A DNA stretch of 64,000 nt from Sialis fuliginosa (taxonomy: Eukaryota; Arthropoda; Insecta; Megaloptera; Sialidae). The stretch lies in NCBI GenBank assembly GCA_961205875.1, contig OY540812.1, forward strand, positions 22,391,098 through 22,455,097, read 5' to 3'. Below, piece after piece: positions 61,801-64,000 of the stretch. The notes beneath the pieces were generated by a model. It was not told the origin of the DNA, ran no database searches, and saw only the letters and a program-made list of their open reading frames with translations. Every line of letters begins with the position of its first letter. Position 1 is the first letter of the stretch. A program made the translations under genes and the position numbers.

Positions 61801-63442
61801 AATTAAAGTTTTTTCATTATCTAATCAGGAAGAATTAAGTCAAGCAAAAAATACGCTTCCGATTTTCGATTTCAATTGAGATTCAATATAATATAAACAA
61901 CGTCGATAAAAGCCGGACGTAATCTCTTAATTAAGGTTACACTCTGAGACAAAATTGTCTTAAATTCGGACTAGAGATAATTCAATAAGAATTATGGGAG
62001 CCATTTTAGCTAAACCGACGGTGATTTCAAATTTATTTAAAAAGCATTATTAATAATTATATTAGTATTTCAATATTTATGATCCTTCCTATGCGTTGAC
62101 GTCAAATATTTTTATTTCTTGGTTTTAAAATTTATTTTTCAAGAGAATGAATTGTTCTCTCTCTAGTATTTTATACATATTTTCAAATTAAATTTAACAC
62201 CCATAATATGTCAGTTCCTTTAAAATAATTTAAGAGTCTTATGAACAAATAATTAGTAACAACTGAAATCCTAAAGTACAAGTAACTACTGAAAGCTATA
62301 AATTTAAGATAGATATGAAAACTGTTAATTTTTACAATGTGTGAAAAAACGTCTATGATATTATTGATAGTCTTTTTTCGTCAATTTCCCTCCAAGCTAA
62401 AGTACAGATAATTTTATTACATTTCAATATATCTTTTAAACACAGTGTTGCAAAAAAGTGCAAAATTATTGGGCCAAAATTATCATAATTACAGACAACT
62501 TAAGCGACAGATCGAAATCTTCAATGTGTTGGTTTCTAATTTTTTCTTATCTTTATTTTTATTATATATAATACATATTGAAATCTTTACCTAAGGCAAA
62601 TTCTGTAATCATTTTAAGTGTTATTATAAAACATATGTATTTTTTTCTAATAGTTGTTAATGTAAATTAAATGTAATTCAATAAGTATAGTTTATGTGTA
62701 TACAGAAAAAAATATTTAAATTTTTGTTTTGAGGATATGAATAAAGTAAAACTTTTCATAAAAAGTAATATTTTATGCCATAATCAGCTCATAATTTTGT
62801 ATTTATTTAAATTTTAAATCATCGTCATAATTATCATTGAGTGAAGTAATATTTTAGGATATAATAATAGTGCCTATAGATGTCCAAAAATGGACATATA
62901 TTGATCTATTACAAAAATATAATTTATAAGAAATTACATATATATTATTTGATCACTGATTTATTTCTTGATTATAGGTAGCACTTCTATTCAAAGATCC
63001 ATCCATAGGTAACCCAATCAGTATTTCTATGGCCGGTATCCACATTTTAGATCATTACTTTTATGGCACCACAAGCGATCGTAAGTTACAAAATGGCTAT
63101 TATTTATTTTTAAACACAATTAACATTAAAAATTCATTTGCCAGTTATAGCTAAACATAGACTAACAGAATTTTGTCAATGGCAAGCAAACAAGAAGTTT
63201 AACCACACATATGATACAGCTATGTTGTTAACAAGGTAAATGCAATTATACTTATTACAATAAGATAAAATCTAATTAGTAGGTACAATGCTTTATTTCA
63301 GGAGCGACTTGTGCGCGAATGATTGCAGAACTTTGGGTATTGCCAATATCGGATCGATGTGCAATAAGTACGAGAGTTGTTCCTTGGTGAAGGATAAAGG
63401 TTTGAGCACGTCATTCACGATTGCTCACGAACTAGGGCATAT
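4015..63442 (+). CDS. ADAMTS secreted metalloprotease, ADAMTS9/20 (GON-1)-like, 5' part
   Basis: Zinc metalloprotease of the ADAMTS family, which is secreted and cleaves extracellular-matrix proteins. Nine exons are joined at 4015-4105, 10248-10340, 10403-10563, 11631-11762, 37458-37683, 57485-58221, 62978-63080, 63145-63235 and 63302-63442. All junctions are GT-AG and in phase, giving about 591 residues. Order: candidate signal peptide (about 1-30), M12B propeptide with GCFYSGHVEGD (136-146), a candidate cysteine switch HHVC (C225), a long charged spacer, furin site RKKR (439-442), then a reprolysin-type catalytic domain from E443 to the zinc motif HELGH (587-591). GLSTSFTIAHELGH resembles the ADAMTS9/20 and GON-1 group more than other ADAMTS groups I know; that subgroup call is an inference. 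The third zinc histidine, disintegrin-like and thrombospondin repeats lie outside. The propeptide (about 442 residues) is longer than the usual 200-300. Exon 1 is the least certain part. Confidence 0.9.
4245..4515. mobile_element. hAT-like MITE (CAGTGGCGTCGCTAG family), copy 1
   Basis: Terminal inverted repeats CAGTAGCGTTGCTAGTAGGG and its near-complement ending TTAGCGACGCCATTG. Both ends carry GGTGTCACC-type subterminal sequence, and TTAACGACAGAAAA lies inside. A second copy is at 21285-21650. No clear target duplication remains. Confidence 0.7.
6411..6746 (+). repeat. Insect dispersed repeat (CTGAACCGATCTTGATGAAA type)
   Basis: Begins near CCCATACTAATATTATAAA and ends GTAGTCGCGGGTAACAGCTAG. 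Both ends and the central AACCACTGAACCGATCTTGA match the layout of very common insect non-autonomous repeats. No coding capacity. Confidence 0.65.
7157..7472 (+). mobile_element. TWA-target MITE, copy 1
   Basis: Ends TGTCCGGTAT...ATACCGGACA, flanked by TTA at 7154-7156 and 7473-7475. The inside has the family markers GCAAGCACTTTCAAATGAGG, GAATTTAGAGCAGTGA and TTGGCGACTTTGA. The 3-bp TWA duplication suggests a PIF/Harbinger-mobilised MITE (inference). Confidence 0.8.
7616..7921 (-). mobile_element. TWA-target MITE, copy 2 (opposite orientation)
   Basis: TGTCCGGTATTATAAACG at the left and AATACCGAAC at the right, flanked by TTAG on both sides. Internal markers are inverted relative to copy 1, which is only 144 bp away, so the pair could fold back on itself. 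Confidence 0.75.
8577..9023 (+). mobile_element. TA-target MITE (GGTACTGGCACC ends), copy 1
   Basis: AAGTACTGGCACCAGTCTTG at the left and ACTGGTGCCAGTACCT at the right, with TA on each side. 447 bp, no ORF. The TA duplication fits Tc1/mariner mobilisation. A copy in opposite internal orientation is at 33865-34412. Confidence 0.75.
9352..9446. repeat. Two abutting perfect palindromes
   Basis: 9352-9385 has 17-bp arms (TTTTTTTCGGTAACCTA) with no spacer. 9379-9446 has 34-bp arms with no spacer, centred between 9412 and 9413. They share an A-run. As RNA or single-stranded DNA each forms a perfect hairpin. Confidence 0.9.
9967..10179. mobile_element. hAT MITE (CAGCGGTTCTTAAACT ends)
   Basis: CAGCGGTTCTTAAACTTATG at the left, AGTTTAAAAAGCGCTG at the right. 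8-bp flanks CTATATTG (9959-9966) and CTATATTA (10180-10187) differ at one base. The inside has GGGACCTCC and GGTCCGCGGACCC typical of this hAT MITE group. It ends 69 bp before exon 2. Confidence 0.85.
10248..10340 (+). CDS. ADAMTS exon 2 (propeptide start)
   Basis: Acceptor TTTGTTTCAG ends at 10247 and donor GTAAGT starts at 10341; phase 1 to phase 1. Encodes VEYVKPVKISPLPLHQHD and IIYEQNRHGEYE, residues about 32-61 of the mature-side N-terminus. An unspliced reading runs on into exon 3, but in another frame. It joins exon 3 over a 62-bp intron (10341-10402). Confidence 0.85.
10403..10563 (+). CDS. ADAMTS exon 3 (propeptide)
   Basis: Acceptor TTTTTCTTCAG ends at 10402 and donor GTAAAT starts at 10564; phase 1 to phase 0. 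Encodes residues about 63-115, with HVLPVWDPHPQYTFKAFG and NNMHLRLTHNSHFVPSTLQ. The F-x-A-F-G-x-x-xx-L-x-L pattern is the core strand of the M12B/ADAMTS propeptide fold. N106 (NSH) is a potential glycosylation site. Confidence 0.92.
10609..10851. mobile_element. MITE with GCCCGGTATTATAAAT ends
   Basis: GCCCGGTATTATAAATGC at the left, ATAATACCGGGCA at the right, with TTT on both flanks (3 bp). The ends resemble the TWA-target family but the inside differs. The inside (AACAGAACCAAGCA, TTATGTACATTTTTC, GAGAGCCTA) matches the element split by the Penelope copy at 60.7-61.8 kb. Confidence 0.7.
10964..11321. mobile_element. Palindromic MITE rich in AGATCT
   Basis: A 358-bp imperfect palindrome: CCCGGGTAAAAATTTTAGAT at one end, RC-matching CAGATCTAAAAAAATTTCTG at the other, TA on both flanks. 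Many AGATCT/GATCTACAA units lie on both arms. The arms run past CAGATCTTGATAGATCTG and TTTTGAGACAAA. No coding capacity. Confidence 0.85.
11343..11534. mobile_element. TWA-target MITE, short copy 3
   Basis: TGTACGGTATTACATAC to GTAATACCAAGCA, flanked by TTA on both sides. Arms carry CTAGCAAAAATTTGCTAG and GCACTTTCAAACGGGGTAT. Only 192 bp because the centre present in longer copies is lost. Confidence 0.8.
11631..11762 (+). CDS. ADAMTS exon 4 (propeptide, GHVEGD motif)
   Basis: Acceptor ATTTTTACCAG ends at 11630 and donor GTGAGT starts at 11763; phase 0 to 0, 44 codons. Encodes residues 116-159 with CFYSGHVEGDDKSSVAVSLC and NGM. The C-F/Y-x-G-x-V-x-G...S-x-A-x-S-x-C pattern is the hallmark of the reprolysin/ADAMTS propeptide. 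C137 and C156 are the expected pair. Confidence 0.95.
11942..12247 (-). mobile_element. TWA-target MITE, copy 4
   Basis: TGTCCAGTATTATAATC to ATATCGGACA, with TTA at 11939-11941 and 12248-12250. Internal markers (AAGTTTCGCGCACGCGTGGT, CAACGGTATTAAA) are in reverse orientation. Confidence 0.8.
12801..13053. mobile_element. Palindromic MITE (ACACAGCCACAC ends)
   Basis: A 253-bp near-palindrome from ACACAGCCACACAAAA to TTTTGTGTGGCTGTGT. Both arms carry TCGGAGACCATTGTA and TCCGAATTTGA. Flanks AATTAA/AATTAT leave the target duplication unclear. As RNA it would form a hairpin of about 100 bp. Confidence 0.85.
13182..14399. mobile_element. Non-autonomous hAT element, 1.2 kb
   Basis: Ends CATGGGCGTAGCCAGG / CCTGGCTACGCCCATG. 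Perfect 8-bp target duplication GTATAGTA at 13174-13181 and 14400-14407, the hAT hallmark. G/C-run subterminal sequences follow on both sides. No transposase frame is recognisable; the short open frames inside are AT-rich shadows. Confidence 0.9.
14859..15190 (+). mobile_element. TWA-target MITE, copy 5
   Basis: TGCCCGGTATTATAAAGG to GATACCGGACA, flanked by TAA on both sides. Very similar to the copies at 17496 and 25915 (shared CACTTCAACTAATTGTAACA), which form a younger subfamily. Confidence 0.85.
16845..16978. repeat. Fold-back repeat (GTACTCTC...GAGAGTAC)
   Basis: A 134-bp inverted repeat: GTACTCTCTTAAACTGAATC at the left pairs with GATTCAGTTTTTGAGAGTAC at the right; both continue into AGTGA/TCACT. 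Probably a small MITE; target duplication not clear. Confidence 0.75.
17496..17815 (+). mobile_element. TWA-target MITE, copy 6
   Basis: TGTCCGGTATTATAAAGG to ATACCGGACA, flanked by TTA (17493-17495, 17816-17818). Same subfamily as the 14859 and 25915 copies. Confidence 0.85.
19080..20093. mobile_element. Degenerate hAT-like element carrying a nested repeat
   Basis: Left end TATTGGCGTCAAACTC with CTACGGACCGCAGCCCC matches, inverted, the right end GGGCTGCGGGTACGGGCCGC ... TTTGACACCACTG. No target duplication remains. It contains an 850-bp-family copy at 19261-19912, so it is older than that insertion. Confidence 0.5.
19261..19912 (+). repeat. 850-bp repeat family, copy with internal deletion
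   Basis: Runs from CATCTACCAAGTAAATGCAC to GGCGAGGATAAGCAAAA, with the family's ACGGAAAGAAAAGTGTTTGT block. Lies inside the degenerate hAT-like element. Confidence 0.8.
21285..21650. mobile_element. hAT-like MITE (CAGTGGCGTCGCTAG family), copy 2
   Basis: CAATGGCGTCGCTAGAGGGG at the left, CCCTCTAGTGACGCCACTG at the right. 8-bp flanks TGAACATA and CAAACATA share 6 bases, a decayed hAT duplication. Same family as 4245-4515. Confidence 0.8.
22381..22598. repeat. Fragments of the 850-bp repeat family
   Basis: 22381-22535 is a forward piece (GGTAGTTAATTATTGAAC ... GACGCACCTGATT). 22536-22598 is the family's other end in reverse (GCTTCCTCGCAATATCGAAG ... GAGACAAAAA). The second piece abuts the palindrome that follows. 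Confidence 0.75.
22818..22888 (+). repeat. 20-bp tandem repeat in the palindrome arm
   Basis: About 3.5 copies of GTC/GCCAAAG/ATGACATTTAAAAC. The mirror array lies near 23840-23925 in the other arm. Confidence 0.8.
23233..23290 (+). repeat. (GACG)n/(CAGA)n microsatellite
   Basis: Seven or so GGAC units, then ACAC GGACAGACAGACAGACA. It is expanded only in the left arm, so it changed after the arms formed. Confidence 0.9.
24135..24674 (+). repeat. 850-bp repeat family, left-truncated copy
   Basis: Begins inside the family at CGTATATTTTTAATTTTTTG and ends GCGAGGAAGCAAAA. It sits directly beside the right palindrome arm but is more divergent. Confidence 0.8.
25356..25505. repeat. Hairpin with 68-bp arms
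   Basis: Arms 25356-25424 and 25438-25505 with a 13-nt loop: TTTGATATCTTAAATGGAAA pairs with TTTCCATTTAAGATATCAAA, and TTGCAGATTCGGATTTTG with CAAAATCCAAATCTGCAA. ACAGGGTGTC lies upstream at 25265, the end motif of a common insect MITE group. Confidence 0.85.
25915..26246 (+). mobile_element. TWA-target MITE, copy 7
   Basis: TGTCCGGTATTATAAAGG to GATACCGGACA, flanked by TAA on both sides. Nearly the same as the copy at 14859, including a 68-codon open frame that is a by-product of the shared sequence. Confidence 0.87.
28589..28854 (+). mobile_element. TWA-target MITE, copy 8 (deleted left arm)
   Basis: TGTCAGGTATAATGGGGTGT to GTAATACCGGACA, flanked by TTA on both sides. The left arm is shortened. 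Confidence 0.8.
29690..29890. repeat. Block shared with 47.1-47.3 kb
   Basis: GAATAAATAAAGGATTTTTT and GACTACCTTGTCTTTATATA (on - a TATATAAAGACAAGG, TATA-box-like) recur in the same order near 47150 and 47250. Identity of the element unknown. Confidence 0.55.
30640..30800 (-). repeat. 850-bp repeat family, fragment
   Basis: Inverted end piece: TTGCTTCCTCACCATATCGA, then AGACAAACACTTTTCGTTCC, then a short piece CATGAACCACAGTACTGATG. The rest of the family is absent. Confidence 0.7.
31444..31730. mobile_element. hAT MITE (TAGGGTGACCAG ends)
   Basis: 287 bp with ends TAGGGTGACCAG / CTGGTCACCCTA and a perfect 8-bp target duplication ATCCCGAC at 31436-31443 and 31731-31738. Confidence 0.93.
31791..32340 (-). 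mobile_element. 5'-truncated non-LTR retrotransposon, 3' end
   Basis: On the - strand an open frame (31961-32332) encodes a segment like that after the reverse transcriptase domain of insect LINEs: IQKRIVRLICNKG, PLFKKLNILTLTDIY and a C-terminal NHLPDELKILPLNIFKKRLK. It is followed by AATAAA (complement at 31817-31822) and an (ATT)n tail at 31791-31815. Two stops just upstream of the frame (near 32340) end the coding similarity. The clade is not assigned. Confidence 0.8.
33865..34412 (-). mobile_element. TA-target MITE (GGTACTGGCACC ends), copy 2
   Basis: AGGTACTGGCACCAATCTTG at the left, GGCTGGTACCAGTACCT at the right, TA on each side. The inside matches copy 1 (8577-9023) in reverse, for example TCAAATATCAACAAATATTC. 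Confidence 0.8.
35655..35735 (+). repeat. Fragment of the 3.6-kb-type repeat
   Basis: TTAGCTTCTGGGTGTAAGTC and GGTCAACGTTTCATACATC correspond to blocks at 3633-3690. Confidence 0.5.
35816..35885. repeat. Short relic of a palindromic MITE
   Basis: TTTTGATTGACTGATTTATA and AAATCAACCAATCAAAC pair around AATTTCTGGTACATTCCACC. It matches the arms of the 60245-60610 element with its centre lost, and touches the next element. Confidence 0.65.
35889..36448 (+). mobile_element. 560-bp element with GAGTACGTTTACACAGCGCT ends, copy 1
   Basis: Terminal inverted repeats of about 50 bp (GAGTACGTTTACACAGCGCT ... TGCAAACGTACTC), both running into TAACCGATGTA. 3-bp AAT duplications at 35886-35888 and 36449-36451. 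An inverted second copy is at 45808-46325. Superfamily unassigned. Confidence 0.85.
36576..36609. repeat. (CA)n microsatellite
   Basis: About 17 CA units with one ATA interruption, followed by CCTCGCGCG. Confidence 0.95.
37458..37683 (+). CDS. ADAMTS exon 5 (propeptide with candidate cysteine switch)
   Basis: Acceptor TTATTTGTAG ends at 37457 and donor GTCAGT starts at 37684; phase 0 to 1. Encodes residues 160-234: TGYIRTKTGTYYIKPVEPF continues the propeptide directly from exon 4 (...SLCNGM), then NHTSPILHTVRRAAWPG, and QHHVCATGTAADDD. N180 in NHT is a glycosylation sequon. C225 in HHVC sits where many ADAMTS carry the HVC cysteine-switch cysteine that holds the zinc in the zymogen. The exon is much more GC-rich than its surroundings (CGG, GCG, CCG codons). 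It stands alone between introns of 25.7 and 19.8 kb. Confidence 0.93.
37756..38400 (+). repeat. 850-bp repeat family, copy split by a mini-element
   Basis: Left end CACCTGTCATGTAAATGCAC begins 73 bp after exon 5. It runs to AAATCTTTGTAAAG at 38080 and resumes after the inserted hairpin with the CAAGTTTCATTAAAATCCGT and GTTATGCGTGTGACA blocks. The right end is decayed. Confidence 0.75.
38082..38160. mobile_element. Mini inverted-repeat insertion, about 79 bp
   Basis: CCTCTATACATCACCCAATC and GATTGGATCGTGTATAGG pair, with TCTGCA/TGCAGA continuing the arms. It interrupts the 850-bp-family copy, so it is younger. Confidence 0.6.
38470..38885 (+). repeat. Insect dispersed repeat (GAACCACTGATCCGATTT type)
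   Basis: Starts near AACGCAATGTCTGTCTGTCG and ends CCGGGGCGGGTTCGCTAATA, the general layout of insect repeats with a degenerate 'solve for Xaa' type target. No coding potential. Confidence 0.5.
40545..40657. repeat. Fold-back repeat with about 50-bp arms
   Basis: AAACTCCTTCGTTCCATT pairs with AAATGGAACGGAGTTT (inverted), continuing through the A-run and TCGATATGCAGTG/CACTGAAATCTCGA. Short spacer around 40600. Confidence 0.8.
43004..43183 (-). mobile_element. TWA-target MITE, partial copy 9
   Basis: From CAAAATTGCTAGCTTGCAAG to GTCGCCAACTGTGTTATAAT in reverse orientation; both termini are lost. Confidence 0.75.
45808..46325 (-). mobile_element. Element with GAGTACGTTTACACAGCGCT ends, copy 2
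   Basis: Inverted relative to copy 1. ATT duplications at 45805-45807 and 46326-46328. Shares with copy 1 a long block (CCAACAAGAAATCCCAAAAA on -). An open frame of about 56 codons aligns in both, probably by shared sequence rather than selection. Confidence 0.85.
47040..47290. repeat. Block shared with 29.7-29.9 kb, with an inverted repeat
   Basis: TTTATTTATTATTGTTTTTA at 47041 pairs loosely with AAACAAGAATAAATAAA at 47146. GACTACCTTGTCTTTATATA near 47250 matches the 29.8-kb block. Unknown element. Confidence 0.5.
47611..47966 (+). repeat. 850-bp repeat family, internally deleted copy
   Basis: Starts ACATCTACCAAGTAAATGCA, drops from GCTAAAT to TAATTATTGAAC and then to the GAAATTGAATG block. 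Ends ACGATCACAAAGCA. Confidence 0.75.
48341..49093 (-). repeat. 850-bp repeat family, near-complete inverted copy
   Basis: Begins GCTTTCTCGCAATATCGAAG and ends TGCATTTACTTAGCAGATG. With the + copy at 47611 it forms an inverted pair about 375 bp apart. Confidence 0.85.
50584..50665. mobile_element. 82-bp hairpin MITE with TTA target duplication
   Basis: GACCCCTTACACACTAGCGA at the left, TCGCTAGTGTGTAAGGGGTC at the right, perfect over at least 20 bp. TTA at 50581-50583 and 50666-50668. It immediately precedes an 850-bp-family copy. Confidence 0.88.
50673..51420 (-). repeat. 850-bp repeat family, near-complete inverted copy
   Basis: Begins ATTGCTTCCTCGACATATCG and ends GCATTTACTTGGCAGATG. It carries the conserved GTGTGTAAGGGGGAGGGGTG block. 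Confidence 0.85.
52096..52311 (-). mobile_element. TWA-target MITE, partial copy 10
   Basis: GCACTTTCAAATGAGGTTTC to TTGTTAGCTCCTTTTATAT in reverse orientation; the outer termini have decayed. Confidence 0.75.
53785..53855 (-). repeat. 850-bp repeat family, small fragment
   Basis: GTTCTCCGATTTCAAAATTT and ATTTATCCGTTTCACGTCAA match the inner part of the right palindrome arm at 23423. Confidence 0.7.
55353..55516. mobile_element. GC-rich inverted-terminus insertion
   Basis: A GC-rich island in AT-rich DNA with mirrored ends CACCATGGCCCC and GGGGCCATGG. Probable MITE remnant; flanking duplications are unclear. Confidence 0.4.
56455..56692 (+). repeat. Insect dispersed repeat (TTTGACCCGGTGTTACCCGG type)
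   Basis: Starts GACCCGGTGTTACCCGG, contains AATTCGTTCAGTAGTTACTG and ends ACAGACAGACGCGGCGAGG. No coding potential. Confidence 0.55.
57485..58221 (+). CDS. ADAMTS exon 6 (propeptide spacer, furin site, catalytic start)
   Basis: Acceptor TATTGTTGCAG ends at 57484 and donor GTAAGT starts at 58222; phase 1 to 0, 245 codons plus a split Asp235. Residues 236-432 are a charged, low-conservation spacer with basic clusters RKR (274-276) and RRRK (312-315), possible extra convertase sites. RKKR at 58096-58107 (439-442) is the best furin site. EFFVEIMIIADKSMLDTHK then begins the catalytic domain (family pattern: V-E-x-x-V-x-A-D-x-x-M), ending YILTLMSH. A wholly intronic reading continues seven codons to a stop, which gives the longest uninterrupted frame of the window (57571-58251). 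Confidence 0.95.
59545..59700 (+). mobile_element. TWA-target MITE, worn copy 11
   Basis: GTCCAGTATCATAAATAA, then AAAATTTGTTAGCTAATAAG, CACTTTTAACGGGGTATTAA and CAGTTGGTGACTTTGAA follow the family order, much diverged. Confidence 0.6.
60245..60610. mobile_element. Palindromic MITE, arms about 150 bp
   Basis: GGAAGTGAGAAAGAAGTAAC at the left pairs with GTTACTTCTTTCTCACTTCC at the right. The arms extend outward through TGGTTGATTCATGGAATTTC and CGTTCACG. A spacer of about 60 bp lies between. A relic of the same family is at 35816-35885. Confidence 0.85.
60843..60904 (-). ncRNA. Hammerhead-ribozyme-like motif in left terminal repeat
   Basis: On -: CTGATGA (complement of 60894-60900), a stem GACTTC-TTGT-GAAGTC, GAAA (60873-60876), a short stem III within CACGTG, then GTC with predicted cleavage between 60865 and 60864. 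Stem I: GCTC/GAGT, then TGT/ACA and AAC/GTT. One unpaired G sits between the core and stem II, so the fit is not strict. Confidence 0.55.
60952..61474 (-). CDS. Penelope-like C-terminal connector and GIY-YIG endonuclease (fragment)
   Basis: Open from the right terminal repeat to a stop at 60952; the first Met gives 153 residues. The part before it (EEPKNYIKLPFDQTTKGLSK) continues the connector that joins reverse transcriptase to endonuclease in Penelope elements. The GIY-YIG core is SGIYKINC (GIY 38-40) and SYIGQT (YIG 51-53). R62 in the IRFKEH helix and E112 in AAESLE are likely catalytic residues. C44/C47 with later His residues fit the CCHH zinc feature typical of Penelope endonucleases. 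The frame is intact, which suggests a fairly young insertion. Orientation is opposite to the host gene. No reverse transcriptase frame is present. Confidence 0.9.
61511..61575 (+). ncRNA. Hammerhead-ribozyme-like motif in right terminal repeat
   Basis: CTGATGA at 61520-61526, the same stem II, GAAA at 61544-61547 and GTC at 61553-61555. Here the base before the core is changed (GCAC for GCTC), which breaks one stem I pair. Confidence 0.5.
62978..63080 (+). CDS. ADAMTS exon 7 (catalytic domain)
   Basis: Intron end TTGATTATAG at 62977 and donor GTAAGT at 63081; phase 0 to 1. Encodes VALLFKDPSIGNPISISMAG and IHILDHYFYGTTSD, residues 481-514. V-A-x-L-x-x-D-P-S-I-G-N-x-I is the most typical ADAMTS catalytic-domain stretch and begins exactly where exon 6 (YILTLMSH) stops. 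Confidence 0.95.
63145..63235 (+). CDS. ADAMTS exon 8 (catalytic domain)
   Basis: Acceptor CATTTGCCAG ends at 63144 and donor GTAAAT starts at 63236; phase 1 to 2. Encodes IAKHRLTEFCQWQANKKFN and HTYDTAMLLTR, residues 516-545. F-C-x-W-Q and H-x-Y/D-D-T-A-x-L-L-T-R are conserved ADAMTS motifs. N534 (NHT) is a potential glycosylation site. Flanking introns are only 64 and 66 bp. Confidence 0.96.
63302..63442 (+). CDS. ADAMTS exon 9 (zinc-binding helix)
   Basis: Acceptor TTTATTTCAG ends at 63301 and donor GTAAGT starts at 63443; phase 2 to 2. Encodes SDLCANDCRTLGIANIGSMC, NKYESCSLVKDKG and LSTSFTIAHELGH (residues 546-591), plus two bases of an Ile/Met codon. H587, E588 and H591 are the first two zinc ligands and the catalytic glutamate. 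The third histidine and the Met-turn must be on an exon beyond 64000; I see none in 63443-64000. Confidence 0.96.
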
Positions 63443-64000
63443 GTAAGTTGTTTTCGTTTAGCTAATATTGTTTTAGATCAAAACTTTTAATCCTACTATC
63501 ACATTTTCACAAAACAATATACTTTAAATGAATATCTGGTAAGGCAAAATATTTACGAATGTAGGTATCCCAATTTTCTATAACCACTCACCCACAGATT
63601 AATAACAACTGATTTAAATTTCTATATATAAAAATGAATGTTCGTTTGTATGAGTCTTATAGACTCGAGAATTACTGAACCGATTTCAATGCAGTTTTCA
63701 TCAATACCTAGATAATTTTTCTGTGCAATATCGTCGCTATTAATATTTTATGAAAACCTAAGATTTAACATCAAAAGACTAAAAAAATCTTTACCAAGTC
63801 GTGTTTTGTTTCCATGATGTGACAGTATACAACTGTCATTTATATAAAAACCACAGAATAAAGAAAAACATACGTAAACCGCCAACTTTGTGCCACTGCT
63901 GATTTCGGACAGAAAGAGCTCTGTAGCGGAATCGGTTGTTGAGATAAAGCTTCCAAAAAAATACGTAGAACAGCTCTGACATGCGCGAAGTGAACTTCCA
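63443..64000 (+). other. Start of intron 9
   Basis: From about 63620 (TTCTATATATAAAAATGAAT, then ATTACTGAACCGATTTCAAT) it is an insect dispersed repeat of the 'actgaaccgatttc' type. No exon with a G-x-x-H-D continuation is visible. Confidence 0.7.

Larger units (their letters stand above)
58222..62977 (+). other. Intron 6 (4.8 kb)
   Basis: 58250-59540 shows nothing I can name. Then follow a worn TWA-target MITE (59545-59700), a palindromic MITE (60245-60610) and the nested Penelope/MITE block (60690-61790). 61800-62977 is plain AT-rich sequence. Confidence 0.85.

Noticed and set aside
63443-64000. A tenth ADAMTS exon with the third zinc histidine
   Set aside because: No frame encoding G-x-x-H-D with a matching acceptor; the stretch is repeat-like.
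1-64000. tRNA, rRNA, CRISPR arrays or bacterial features
   Set aside because: No tRNA B-box with matching A-box, no regular direct-repeat/spacer array and no rRNA-like block were seen.

Overview
The window is insect-type nuclear DNA: strongly AT-rich, one intron-rich gene, GT-AG introns from about 62 bp to about 26 kb, and dense insect-style transposon debris (hAT, 3-bp-TSD MITEs, Penelope-like, non-LTR). I cannot name the order with confidence.

Only one host gene is supported. It lies on the + strand and is the 5' half of an ADAMTS secreted metalloprotease (ADAMTS9/20, GON-1-like). Nine exons join in consistent phase: a candidate signal-peptide exon (4015-4105), three short propeptide exons (10248-10340, 10403-10563, 11631-11762), a GC-rich propeptide exon (37458-37683), a 737-nt exon holding a long spacer, the RKKR furin site and the start of the catalytic domain (57485-58221), and three catalytic exons (62978-63080, 63145-63235, 63302-63442). 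The last ends just after HELGH. About 591 residues are covered. The rest of the catalytic domain, the disintegrin-like, thrombospondin and any GON domain must lie beyond the window.

Layout: 1-4014 is upstream DNA with repeat fragments. 4106-10247 is intron 1. 10248-11762 holds three exons, with intron 3 largely made of MITEs. 11763-37457 is the 25.7-kb intron 4, with MITEs, hAT elements, a LINE 3' end and a young 1.5-kb palindrome. 37684-57484 is the 19.8-kb intron 5. 58222-62977 is intron 6, which holds a Penelope-like copy nested in an older MITE. 63081-64000 has two tiny introns and the start of intron 9.

The main unusual items are: the long palindrome inside a transcribed intron; the Penelope-like element with inverted terminal repeats, GIY-YIG endonuclease, a 13-bp target duplication, a 34-nt tail and hammerhead-like cores; a MITE family (at least eleven copies or fragments) with 3-bp TWA duplications; two abutting perfect palindromes in intron 1; and inverted repeat pairs on both sides of the GC-rich exon. 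All alignments were made by eye, so copy counts are minima and boundaries are approximate unless a target duplication is given.
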